NCBI RefSeq assembly: GCF_040045035.1
Contig: NZ_JBDZDS010000010.1
Location: 1-64,000 of the forward strand
DNA: 64,000 bases
Direction: 5' to 3'
From: Pseudaminobacter sp040045035
Lineage (GTDB): Bacteria; Pseudomonadota; Alphaproteobacteria; Rhizobiales; Rhizobiaceae
This document shows, in pieces, positions 24,546-33,164 of this stretch. The translations under genes were made by a program, and so were the position numbers. The notes below the pieces were generated by a model. That model was given only the letters and a program-made list of their open reading frames with translations. It searched no databases and was not told the DNA's origin. Within the stretch, counting starts at the first letter, position 1; the number at the start of each line of letters is the position of its first letter.

Positions 24546-26113
24546 TAGGCGTTTTCCGTGTTGAGTAGCCGTACAGGGGTCAGGAACAGGATCTTGAGAT
24601 CGAACCAGAGCGACCAGTTCTCGATGTAGTCGAGGTCGTATTCGGTGCGCATCCTGATCTTCTCGTCGGTGTCCATCTCGCCGCGCCAGCCGTTGATCTG
24701 CGCCCAGCCGGTGACGCCCGGCTTCACGCGGTGGCGAGCGAAATAGCCGTCCACCACCTCGTTGTAGAGCAGGTTGTGCGACTGCGCGGCCACCGCGTGC
24801 GGGCGCGGACCGACCAGCGACAGGCTGCCGAACAGCGAGTTGAAGAACTGCGGCAGTTCGTCGATCGATGTCTTGCGGATGAAGCGGCCGACGCGGGTGA
24901 CGCGCGGGTCGTTCTTGGTCACCGCCTTCTTGGCGCTCGGGTCGGACTGGTCCGCATACATCGAGCGGAATTTGTAGACCTCGATGACCTCGTTGTTGAA
25001 GCCGTGCCGCTTCTGTTTAAAGAGAACGGGGCCCTTGCTGTCGAGCTTGATGGCGATAGCCGTCGCCAGCATGATCGGCGAGAAGACGATGATGCCGAAC
25101 AGGCTGAAGAAGATGTCGAAGGCGCGCTTGGCAACCGAATCCCAGTCGTTGATCGGTTTGTCGAAGATGTCCAGCATCGGCAGCGAGCCGATGAAGGAAT
25201 AGGAGCGCGGCCGGAACTGAAGCTGGCTGGAATGCGCCGACAGGCGGATGTCGACCGGCAGCACCCACAGCTTCTTCAGGAGCGACAGCACCCGCTGCTC
25301 GGCGGTGATCGGCAGGGAGACGATCAGCATGTCGATACGCGCGATGCGTGCGAACTCGATCAGTTCGCTGACGTCGCCCAGCTTCGGATAACCGGCGACG
25401 ATCGGCGGCGAGCGACGGTCGTCGCGATCGTCGAAGATGCCGCAAATGCGGATGTCGTTGTAAGGCTGCCGCTCGACGGCGCGGATGAGCGTCTCGGCCG
25501 CCTTGCCGCCGCCGACGATGACCGCGCGCCGTTCCATCTTTCCGTTGCGGGCCCAGCGCCGGATCAACTGCGCCAACACGAGGCGCAGGCTGAAGACCAG
25601 CGCAAAACCGAGCAGGAACCAGGCGCCGAACAAAAGTCGCGAGAAATTGCTGGAAATTTTCAGGAAGAAGCCCGCCACGGCCAGCAGGGCGAAGGCTCCG
25701 GCCCACATGAGCAGCATGCGGCCCATCCGGGCCAGCGGCCTGAAAAGTGCCGAGATCTGGTAAAGGTCGCTAACTTCGAAGAGCAGCACCGTCAGAAGCG
25801 AGGTGCCGGCGATGATTGCCAGATATTGCCAGAACAGGTGCGTGGTCAGCCCGACATAGCAGGCAAAGAGCGTGGCGCCCGAGATGGAAAGCAGCAGGAA
25901 CTCGACGAGCCGAACGACGCCGCTGACCATCACCGGCGACATGGTATCGCTGCGGTACTGGGAGGCGACCTGAAGCGCTGCCTTGTTGAGCGTGACCTCG
26001 GACTGCTTGCCGGCACTCCTGCCGGCATCAAACCTGCGGACGGCGTCGGCCGAAAAGCGGCGCGCGGGGTCGATCTCATTCATGGTCATGGTCCGTAACT
26101 TGCGTCCGATCAT
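24542..26113 (-). CDS. Undecaprenyl-phosphate glycosyl-1-phosphate transferase (WcaJ/ExoY-like)
   Basis: The 523-residue protein has four to five N-terminal membrane segments, a CoA-binding-like nucleotide domain (RRAVIVGGGKAAETLIRAV) and a C-terminal bacterial sugar transferase domain. That domain holds KRAFDIFFSLFGIIVFSP, KSMYAD-type FRSMYADQSDPSAKK, and VGPRPHAVAAQS plus KPGVTGWAQINGWRG. The family starts repeat-unit synthesis by placing a hexose-1-phosphate on the lipid carrier. A second ATG eight codons in (26089) is an alternative start. It is the second gene of the operon, after the GT4 gene. Confidence 0.92.
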   Translation of the reverse strand: MIGRKLRTMTMNEIDPARRFSADAVRRFDAGRSAGKQSEVTLNKAALQVASQYRSDTMSPVMVSGVVRLVEFLLLSISGATLFACYVGLTTHLFWQYLAIIAGTSLLTVLLFEVSDLYQISALFRPLARMGRMLLMWAGAFALLAVAGFFLKISSNFSRLLFGAWFLLGFALVFSLRLVLAQLIRRWARNGKMERRAVIVGGGKAAETLIRAVERQPYNDIRICGIFDDRDDRRSPPIVAGYPKLGDVSELIEFARIARIDMLIVSLPITAEQRVLSLLKKLWVLPVDIRLSAHSSQLQFRPRSYSFIGSLPMLDIFDKPINDWDSVAKRAFDIFFSLFGIIVFSPIMLATAIAIKLDSKGPVLFKQKRHGFNNEVIEVYKFRSMYADQSDPSAKKAVTKNDPRVTRVGRFIRKTSIDELPQFFNSLFGSLSLVGPRPHAVAAQSHNLLYNEVVDGYFARHRVKPGVTGWAQINGWRGEMDTDEKIRMRTEYDLDYIENWSLWFDLKILFLTPVRLLNTENAY

Positions 26114-26126
26114 TACCAGTGAGGCG

Positions 26127-27407
26127 CTAAGAAACCCTTGAGACGAGCGGCTGCTTGGTGTCGTCCTGCGGCGTGGGCGTGGAGCCTCCGAGGGCTGAGA
26201 AATAGGCCTTTTCGATTTCCGTGGCCATCACATCGGCTCCGAAGCGGGCCTTCAGGTCGGTGCGGGTCGGCATCAGCGCGCGGTAGGCGCTCGGGTTCGA
26301 CAAGGCCACGCCCATCCTTTCGGCGAGCTGTGCGGCAACCGGCAGAACGAGCGCTGGTGAGTCTTGACCGAAGATCTCGGGAATGCCGCCGACGGCGGTG
26401 GCGATCATCGGCATGTCTGCGCCAAGCGCTTCCAGCACGATGTAGGGCATCGCCTCCGCACGCGAAGGAACGACGATAAGGCGGGCCATGGCAAACGCTT
26501 TTCGCGCCGGCATGGGCGGCAAGAATCGCACCCCCTCGGCAAGGCCAAGCCGATTCACCTGCTCGCGGTAGCGGGGCAGGTCCTCGCCATCGCCCACCAT
26601 CACGGCTGTTACCTTACGTCCGAGGCTAGCCGCGACCTGCGCCAGCGCTTCGATGAACAGGTCCGGCCCCTTCAGGTCGCGCATCATGCCGATATAGAGA
26701 AAATGGGCGGCGTCTCCGGCTGGGGCTACCGGTTCGAATTCCCCGGCGCGCAAGCCATTGTAGACCAGGCTGTTGGGCATGTTCGGCTCTCCGACCTTAC
26801 GCCGGAAAGTGCGCCTTTCGTAATCGGATACGAACAGCAGGTGATCCGTGAAGCGGCCCATCAGCCGCTCCAGGCCGAAGAACACCTTACCTGTGGTCGT
26901 TGCCCCGTCATAATGGAGGCTGCCGCCGTGCGGCGAATAGAGGCGGGCTACGCGAGACCTTGATACCCGCAACAGTGAGCCGAACATGCGGGCATAGACG
27001 CCACCCTTGGCGCCATGACCGTGCAGTATGTCCGGCTGCAATTCCTTGATGATTCTGTAGGCCCGAAACGCCGCGACGACATCGCCTGGCCCGATATGGC
27101 GCTGCATCGGCGTGCGCCAGATGCCGAGCGCCAGCATGTCCTTCATGCCGGCGAACAGCCGCTCCTCGAATTCTCCGCCCGTTGTCGAATCGCAGACGAT
27201 GCCGACCGCGTGCCCGGCGGCGACCTGTGCCTCGGCAAGGTCGCGCACATGGCGAAAAATCCCCCCGACCGGGGACCGAAAGCAGTGAAGGATGCGCAGC
27301 TTGCGGGTCACGGCCGGTGTGTCGCTATCGATGAGGGGCGAGGCGTCGTGCGCCGGGCGATCGAATTCCCGGCTTGCCGCGTGCCGATGATCATTGGCGA
27401 AAGCCAC
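26127..27407 (-). CDS. Glycosyltransferase family 4
   Basis: The 426-residue protein has the N-terminal GT-B acceptor domain (RSPVGGIFRHVRDLAEAQ, HGHGAKGGVYARMF) and the C-terminal GT4 donor domain. The latter has FLYIGMMRDLKGPDLFIEAL, VGDGEDLPRYREQV and the E-x7-E motif in SRAEAMPYIVLEALGADMP. It would add a sugar to the lipid-linked repeat unit on the cytoplasmic side. A 45-residue N-terminal extension without motif precedes the fold. It is between the export lipoprotein gene and the priming transferase, 13-14 nt from each. Confidence 0.9.
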   Translation of the reverse strand: MAFANDHRHAASREFDRPAHDASPLIDSDTPAVTRKLRILHCFRSPVGGIFRHVRDLAEAQVAAGHAVGIVCDSTTGGEFEERLFAGMKDMLALGIWRTPMQRHIGPGDVVAAFRAYRIIKELQPDILHGHGAKGGVYARMFGSLLRVSRSRVARLYSPHGGSLHYDGATTTGKVFFGLERLMGRFTDHLLFVSDYERRTFRRKVGEPNMPNSLVYNGLRAGEFEPVAPAGDAAHFLYIGMMRDLKGPDLFIEALAQVAASLGRKVTAVMVGDGEDLPRYREQVNRLGLAEGVRFLPPMPARKAFAMARLIVVPSRAEAMPYIVLEALGADMPMIATAVGGIPEIFGQDSPALVLPVAAQLAERMGVALSNPSAYRALMPTRTDLKARFGADVMATEIEKAYFSALGGSTPTPQDDTKQPLVSRVS

Positions 27408-27421
27408 CCCATGTTACGGAC

Positions 27422-27985
27422 CTAGAACAGGCGTTCACGCACGTAGACCGTGTCGCCCGGCAGGAGTGGATCAGATGTCACCACCCGGCCGGTCATGACC
27501 TTCCCGTTGATGTCGCGCGTGACGTCAACGCCGTCCTGGTTCGCGCGAGGCGTATAGCCACCGGCGATAGCGACCGCTTTCTGCACCGTCAGCCCCGGCA
27601 CATAGGAATACTGGCCTGCCGAGCCGACCTCGCCCATGACGAAGATCGGCCGGTAACGCTCGACCTCGACCGAGATGTCGGGGTTGCGCAGAAAACCTTG
27701 GCGCAGCTTTGCGGCGATTGACGATTCCAACTGCTGGACCGTATTGCCGCGCGCCGGCACAGGGCCGATCAGCGGAAAGGCAATGTAGCCGGCCTGGTCG
27801 ACGCCGTAGATATTTGTCAGCCCCTCTTGTTCGAACACGGTGACGCGGACGCGATCGCCCGCGCTGAGCTGGTAGGGCTGGTTGAGGGCCTCGTGGAATG
27901 CAGGCGGTGCCGGGCGGTAGCTGGTGCAGCCGGCAAGCAGCGCCGAAGCAAGAATTGCGCTAACGATGAGGCGGGGGCTTCGCAT
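27422..27985 (-). CDS. Polysaccharide export lipoprotein (Wza/ExoF-like)
   Basis: From the ATG at 27985 the 187-residue protein starts with a lipoprotein signal (LIVSAILASALLAGC, Cys16 lipidated) followed by Poly_export (YQLSAGDRVRVTVFEQEGL) and SLBB (FVMGEVGSAGQYSYVPGLTVQ) domains. It is about half the length of E. coli Wza, as usual in rhizobia where the outer-membrane C-helix barrel may be missing. It is the first gene of the minus-strand exopolysaccharide operon, with a 250-bp divergent promoter region against the GumC-like gene. Confidence 0.93.
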   Translation of the reverse strand: MRSPRLIVSAILASALLAGCTSYRPAPPAFHEALNQPYQLSAGDRVRVTVFEQEGLTNIYGVDQAGYIAFPLIGPVPARGNTVQQLESSIAAKLRQGFLRNPDISVEVERYRPIFVMGEVGSAGQYSYVPGLTVQKAVAIAGGYTPRANQDGVDVTRDINGKVMTGRVVTSDPLLPGDTVYVRERLF

Positions 27986-28235
27986 GGAGAGCGGATACCT
28001 TCGGCATTGCGCCGGATATGCCCCGGCAGATTCGATGCTCAAACTATCGTCTTGTTAAGGTTAATGGCCGGTAAAGCTCACTGCTTGGCGAGTTCGTTGT
28101 GGGAACGAAAAAGGTCTGCGCAAGGTGAAGGCGTTTCTTTGAACCGGCAGGAAGAGCGGATCTCGCGGGTATATTAACTGCTGGGTTACCATAGATGTTT
28201 ACCATGCGACCTGTCCGATAGTGGGAGCAGGATGC

Positions 28236-30410
28236 ATGTCAGGCGATCAATCAACCGCCAGCGATATAGATGTCGATCTCCGGAAGCTGTTTGCTTCGCT
28301 GGCGAGGAACTGGCTACGCAATCTGATCGTCGCGCTTGCCGTGACCGGGCTCGCCTTTGTGTTTACCTCGCTGGCGACGCCGCATTACCGGGCCGAAACG
28401 CGGCTGCTGATCGAAACCCGCGAATCTGTATTCACGCGCCCGGCGCCCAATGGCGAGGCGGACCGGCCTATCCTGGATGAAGAGGGCGTGGCCAGCCAAG
28501 TCGAGGTGATCTCCTCCACCGACATTCTCAAGCAGGTATCGCAGAAGCTCGGCTTGTCGAAGCTGCCGGAATTCGATCCGTCGGCGAACATGTCCATGCT
28601 TGCGCGGGTTCTCGTTCTCGCCGGGCTGAAAAGCGACCCGCAGGAGATTCCCGCCGACGAGCGCGTGCTCAAGGCCTTCCGCGAAAAGCTCAACGTCTAT
28701 CGCGTGGAAAAATCCCGCGTCATCGTCATCGAATTCTCGTCCAAGGACCCGAAGCTCGCGGCCGAAGTGCCGAATGCGCTTGCCGACGCCTATCTGGCGG
28801 TCAGCCGCGACGCCAAGCTCGCCTCGAACTCCGATGCCACCGACTGGCTGGCGCCCGAGATCGCCGACCTCGACAAGCGCGTGAAGGATGCCGAGGCCCG
28901 CGTCGCTGATTTTCGTGCAAAGTCGGACCTGCTGATCGGCCAGAACAATTCGGTGCTCGCCACGCAGCAGCTGGCCGAGTTGTCCTCGGAGCTGTCGCGC
29001 GTGCGCGCCAATCGGGCGGCGTCGGAGGCCGCTGCCGAGAGCGTTCGCAAGGCGCTGGAAAAGGGCGGCTCGCTCGACGCGCTGCCGCAGGTGCTTTCCT
29101 CATCGCTGATCCAGCGGCTGCGCGAGCGCCAGGTCCAGCTGAAGGCCGACATCGCCGACCTGTCGACGACCTTGCTGGAGAATCATCCCCGCATCCGCGC
29201 ACTCAGGTCGCAGCTCTCCGATCTCGATATACAAATCCGCGGCGAAGCGCAGAACGTGCTGAAAAGCATCGCTACCGAGGTTCAGACCGCGCAGTTGCGC
29301 GAAGAACAGATCACGGCCGACCTTAATCGTCTGAAGGCCGAATCGGCGCGTGCGGGCGAGCAGGAAGTCGAGTTGCGAGCGCTGGAGCGCGAGGCCGCCG
29401 CGCAGCGTCAGCTGCTCGAATCCTACCTGACACGCTACCGTGAGGCCGCCTCGCGCAAGGACCGCAACTACCTGCCTGCCGATGCCCGCGTCTTCTCGCG
29501 CGCCGTCGTGCCGTCCGAACCTTATTTCCCCAAGGTGGTGCCCATCGTGGGGGCGGCCTTCGTGGCATCGGCGCTCCTCATGTCTGTAGTTACGCTGCTG
29601 CAGGAGCTGTTCTCCGGCCGCGCCATGCGGCCCGCGCCGGGTGCACGTTTCGAGCCGGTCGAGCAGGTGGCGATGCCGCCTTTCCACGAACCTGAGCGGG
29701 AGCCGATTGCTGCTTCGGCGCCGGAGCCGGCTGCGCCTGCAGTGCCGGAACCGGTTGCACCTGAGCCGGAGGCTCCCCGCGTGGCCGTGCGTACAGCACT
29801 GCCTGTCCGCAAGCTTGGCGAGATCGGCATCGAGCGCGCCGCCGAAAAGCTGATATCGAGCGGCGCCACGCGTGCGATCTTCGTCTCGCCGGAGGGCGAC
29901 GAGGCCGCGGCCACGGCGGTTCTGGTCGCTCGCGAGATTTCCGATGCGGGCTTGCGCGTCCTCTTGCTCGATCTCACCGCCTCGGGTGCCGCCTCGCGGC
30001 CGATGCTGGACGGCGCCCGGCGTCCGGGCATCACCAACCTGCTCACCGCACAGGCGCAGTTCACAGACGTGATCCACGCCGACCATTATTCCGACTGCCA
30101 CGTCATGCCGGTCGGCACGGCCGATCCGGTCCGGGCGATGCGCGCAGCCGACCGCCTGCCGATCATCCTGGAATCGCTCACCACCGCCTATGATGTGGTG
30201 GTCGTCGAATGTGGCCCGATCGGCGCTGATGGCATCCGTCGGCTGGTCGGCGAGAGCACCGAGATCCTGCTCAGTGTGATCGAGCCGGAAGATGAAGTCG
30301 TCGCGGCTGCAGAGAACCTGAAGGCCGGCGGTTATCATGGCGTCATCCTGGTCACGCCGGCCGGCTCCGAACTGCCGACGACGCCGGTGCCGGGGCGGAG
30401 CGCTGCCTGA
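28236..30410 (+). CDS. GumC/Wzc-like chain-length protein with degenerate kinase domain
   Basis: The 724-residue protein has a Wzz domain, with first membrane segment LIVALAVTGLAFVFTSLA and periplasmic coiled coil to about residue 410. YFPKVVPIVGAAFVASALL is the second segment, with the PxxP-like SEPYFPKVV before it. A Pro/Glu-Ala-rich linker leads to a BY-kinase-like fold. There the Walker A position reads SPEGDEAAATA, without GK[ST], and the Walker B position VVVVECGP, without Asp. No Tyr-rich tail is present. It thus should regulate chain length without phosphorylation. The start at 28236 has GGGAGCAGG upstream. Confidence 0.88.
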   Translation: MSGDQSTASDIDVDLRKLFASLARNWLRNLIVALAVTGLAFVFTSLATPHYRAETRLLIETRESVFTRPAPNGEADRPILDEEGVASQVEVISSTDILKQVSQKLGLSKLPEFDPSANMSMLARVLVLAGLKSDPQEIPADERVLKAFREKLNVYRVEKSRVIVIEFSSKDPKLAAEVPNALADAYLAVSRDAKLASNSDATDWLAPEIADLDKRVKDAEARVADFRAKSDLLIGQNNSVLATQQLAELSSELSRVRANRAASEAAAESVRKALEKGGSLDALPQVLSSSLIQRLRERQVQLKADIADLSTTLLENHPRIRALRSQLSDLDIQIRGEAQNVLKSIATEVQTAQLREEQITADLNRLKAESARAGEQEVELRALEREAAAQRQLLESYLTRYREAASRKDRNYLPADARVFSRAVVPSEPYFPKVVPIVGAAFVASALLMSVVTLLQELFSGRAMRPAPGARFEPVEQVAMPPFHEPEREPIAASAPEPAAPAVPEPVAPEPEAPRVAVRTALPVRKLGEIGIERAAEKLISSGATRAIFVSPEGDEAAATAVLVAREISDAGLRVLLLDLTASGAASRPMLDGARRPGITNLLTAQAQFTDVIHADHYSDCHVMPVGTADPVRAMRAADRLPIILESLTTAYDVVVVECGPIGADGIRRLVGESTEILLSVIEPEDEVVAAAENLKAGGYHGVILVTPAGSELPTTPVPGRSAA

Positions 30411-30429
30411 AAAGGCTTGCCGACAGCTT

Positions 30430-31629
30430 TCAGTCCTCGGCAGACTCGCGCTGGCCGGCGGCGCGTTTGCGCAACGCCTTGACGATCTTCCAGACCAGCG
30501 GGCTGTTCTTGATGAAGGCCTTGAGGCTGCTCGTGAGGCGCATGGCGGCGGCAAAACCGTGGCCCTTGACGGAAAGCGGCACGAGGGCATCGGCCTGCCG
30601 GATTTCGATGTTGCACCACAGCCGCTTGTAGGGCTCATCCCCGACGCTGAAGTCGTAGATTTCGAACCCGTCGTCACAGGCGCTTTCGATGTTTTCGTAG
30701 AAGAGGAATTCGCCGGGACTTGCAGCGGCAAGTTCGTCGTCGCTGATGCCGCCGAATTCGCAAATGAGCCGTTTGCCGCAGCGGCTGGTGCCCGTGATGG
30801 CGCGCAGCTTGCCGCCTACCTCGAGCCCTTCCAGCGTAAAGCCCTGCGAGCCGTCGCGCAGCGATCCGGCAAACAGCGCATGGAAGAACGCGCGGATCTC
30901 GGCCTCGGCAAAGACATTGGTCACGCCGGCCACACGAAAGCGCTGCTCCTTCATCGCCAGGAACGCGTCGAAGAGACGGCGGGTTTCTTCCGGCGTGTCC
31001 GCGACGATGCGCCGAAATCCGCCCGCCGCCTCGAATTTTCGCGTCTGCGCCCGGTGCTTCTTGCGCTTGCGTTTGGCGCTCGTTCGCTCGAGCACGGCGT
31101 CGAATCCGGCGCGCAGGTCGACGGCAAGCGCGATGTTCGGGCTCGGTACATGCGGAAGGGCCAGGAGCGGGTTTTTGACGCCGTCGAGATCGAGGGCGAG
31201 GCGCTGGAGAAGCAGCGCGTCGAGATCAGGCCGTGCCGCCCGGATCGCCGCCACGATCTCGGCGATGCCGGCCGACGACCTGGTGCCACACCAGCCGGGC
31301 AGTGCAGGTGCGAAATTGCCGATGGCATGCGTGCCGCCCATGAAACGGGCGACACGGAACGGGCCGACCCGGGTGATTTCCAGCGCGAGTGCGAAAACGG
31401 TACGGCCGTCCTCGGCGGCCTTGACGATCAATCCGTCCGGCCGAGCCTCGGAGACCCAGCTCTCCACCCAGAGTGCGCTCTGCGCCGGCGCGAACAAGCC
31501 GTCAGCGCAGGCCTGCGCATAGGCCGCGAGCGCCGCCGGCGTCGCGGCGGAGACTCGAACCTCCAGCGCGCCCGCCGGCATGGCCGCGCCGTCGACGGCG
31601 TTTCCAAATGATGCAGCGGCGTCAACCAT
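30430..31629 (-). CDS. CelD/BcsL-type GNAT acetyltransferase
   Basis: The 399-residue protein contains the acetyltransferase-6 domain (PF13480) typical of exopolysaccharide clusters. The basic helix KRKRKKHRAQTRKFEAAGG precedes FLAMKEQRFRVAGVTN and the core GTSRCGKRLICEFGGISDDE, followed by SPGEFLFYENIESACDDGFEIYDFSVGDEPYK, which is a hallmark of the family. It probably acetylates an amino sugar or another part of the polymer. The gene is convergent with the GumC-like gene (19 nt apart) and divergent from the deacetylase gene. Confidence 0.87.
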   Translation of the reverse strand: MVDAAASFGNAVDGAAMPAGALEVRVSAATPAALAAYAQACADGLFAPAQSALWVESWVSEARPDGLIVKAAEDGRTVFALALEITRVGPFRVARFMGGTHAIGNFAPALPGWCGTRSSAGIAEIVAAIRAARPDLDALLLQRLALDLDGVKNPLLALPHVPSPNIALAVDLRAGFDAVLERTSAKRKRKKHRAQTRKFEAAGGFRRIVADTPEETRRLFDAFLAMKEQRFRVAGVTNVFAEAEIRAFFHALFAGSLRDGSQGFTLEGLEVGGKLRAITGTSRCGKRLICEFGGISDDELAAASPGEFLFYENIESACDDGFEIYDFSVGDEPYKRLWCNIEIRQADALVPLSVKGHGFAAAMRLTSSLKAFIKNSPLVWKIVKALRKRAAGQRESAED

Positions 31630-31723
31630 ACCTCAATCCTTCGTGGCTATTGCTGGCCACAAGGGTTCCGTCGGCCGCAAGGCCCAGCATTTCGCAAAGA
31701 GTGTAGGGGCCAAAGGTGAATCA

Positions 31724-32782
31724 ATGATCGACAGTGTCGATACGCTGCGCAGGCTGGTGCTGAACGGGCTCGGTCATTCGGGCGTGTCGCGGCTGGCCCG
31801 CCCGTTGGTCGGTGGCGTCGGCGCGATCCTGATGCTGCACCGCGTTAGCGCCCATCCGCGCAAGCCCCACGGCGTCAACCGGCATCTCAACATCGCGCCG
31901 GCCTTCCTGGATGCGCTGATCGCCGACATGAAGGCCGACGGCTACGAATTCGTCACGCTCGACGAGGCGTTGAAGCGTTTGGCTCAGGGCAGGGGCGCCC
32001 GGCGCTTCGCCACCATCACCGCCGACGACGCCTATCGCGACAATCTCACCGAGGCGCTGCCCGTGCTGGAGAAGCACGGCGCTCCCATCACCATCTATGT
32101 CGCGCCGGGCCTGATCGACGGCGCGGTGGATCTGTGGTGGGAGGTGCTCGAAGACATCGTCAATGCCGCTGACACGCTGGCGGTGAACACCGCGAACGGG
32201 CCGCTGATGCTCGACTGCTCGACGCCGGAAGGGCGCCTCGCGTCCAATGCGCGGCTGCAGCGCCATCTCACCGTCGAGGTCGGCGAACAGGAGCAGCGCG
32301 CCGTGCTCCACGAACTGGCCTGCGCCGCGGGCGTCGACCCGCAGGCGCCGAGCCGCGAGACGCTGATGAACTGGGACGAGATCGCGGAGGCAGTCGCGCA
32401 CCCGCTCGTGACGATCGGCGCGCATACGATCCACCACTACAGCCTTAAGCGACTGGACGAGGAAAAGGCACGCCGCGAGATCGTCGAGGCCGGAAACGTC
32501 CTGGAGGCAAGGCTCGGCACACGGCCGCGACACATGGCCTATCCTTACGGCTATGCGAGCGCGGTTGGTGCGCGTGAGGTCGATCTGGCCAAGGAGGCGG
32601 GTTACGCATCCGCCGTCACCACGCGCCACGGCGTCCTGCAGCCCGACCACGCTAAGCATCTCCACGCCCTGCCGCGCATCTCGGTCAACGGGCGTTATCA
32701 GGAACTTGGGTTCCTGCGCACCATGCTGTCGGGCATCACCACGCCGCTCGCCAATCGCGGCAGGATGCTGGTGACCGTATAG
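31724..32782 (+). CDS. Polysaccharide deacetylase family protein
   Basis: The 352-residue protein has a NodB-type domain: ILMLHRVSAHP, then TITADDAYRDNL, where the usual TFDDG metal motif is ADDAY and keeps both Asp. Next is IGAHTIHHYSLKRLDEEKA, the H-x3-H metal site, and MAYPYGYASAVG. An insertion of about 90 residues lies between the first two motifs. It may remove N- or O-acetyl groups from the exopolysaccharide. The ATG at 31724 is preferred to a start at 31580 because the first 48 residues of that frame are not protein-like. Confidence 0.88.
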   Translation: MIDSVDTLRRLVLNGLGHSGVSRLARPLVGGVGAILMLHRVSAHPRKPHGVNRHLNIAPAFLDALIADMKADGYEFVTLDEALKRLAQGRGARRFATITADDAYRDNLTEALPVLEKHGAPITIYVAPGLIDGAVDLWWEVLEDIVNAADTLAVNTANGPLMLDCSTPEGRLASNARLQRHLTVEVGEQEQRAVLHELACAAGVDPQAPSRETLMNWDEIAEAVAHPLVTIGAHTIHHYSLKRLDEEKARREIVEAGNVLEARLGTRPRHMAYPYGYASAVGAREVDLAKEAGYASAVTTRHGVLQPDHAKHLHALPRISVNGRYQELGFLRTMLSGITTPLANRGRMLVTV

Positions 32783-32794
32783 GTTGAGGGCGCG

Positions 32795-33016
32795 CTAGCG
32801 GCCGTCCTTCGGCTTGCGCTCGATGATCAGCCACTTGATGATGCCCATGGCGGGCAGGATCCACAGCAGGCCGGTCAGCAGGAAGAACAGGAAGTGGACG
32901 AGCGCGCTAGACTCGCCAAGCCGCGCCACCGCAACCGTCGTCGCGATCAGCGAGTAGACGATCACCAGCAGGATGAGCAGAATCGTTCCGATGAGCTTCT
33001 TGAGGCGGATGGGCAT
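32795..33016 (-). CDS. DUF2842 membrane protein
   Basis: The 73-residue protein has two membrane segments (LIGTILLILLVIVYSLIATTVAVA, then LVHFLFFLLTGLLWILPAMGIIKWL) and a basic C-terminus (ERKPKDGR). This pattern, with LLWILPAM, defines DUF2842, found across alphaproteobacteria. It is convergent with the deacetylase (12 nt) and divergent from ctaA, next to which it usually lies. Function is unknown. Confidence 0.9.
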   Translation of the reverse strand: MPIRLKKLIGTILLILLVIVYSLIATTVAVARLGESSALVHFLFFLLTGLLWILPAMGIIKWLIIERKPKDGR

Positions 33017-33164
33017 GGCTTTTCCTTCGCCGCCGTCCTAGGACGTCTTGGTGCCGCGCGCAAGCCGAAGAGCGACGCGACGGCGTGTCGCGCGCGCGAC
33101 TGCCTTGTAACCGCCGCCTCGATGGTCCACCAATCGCCACGGTTCGAACTGCCGGGAATATGCC

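Noticed and set aside
24731..26098. A 455-codon plus-strand frame inside the priming transferase gene
   Set aside because: It is antisense to a gene with clear sugar-transferase motifs; its His/Arg/Asp-rich composition is that of a shadow frame in GC-rich DNA. Other long antisense frames (39896-41698, 42918-43781, 61897-63003) were rejected for the same reason.
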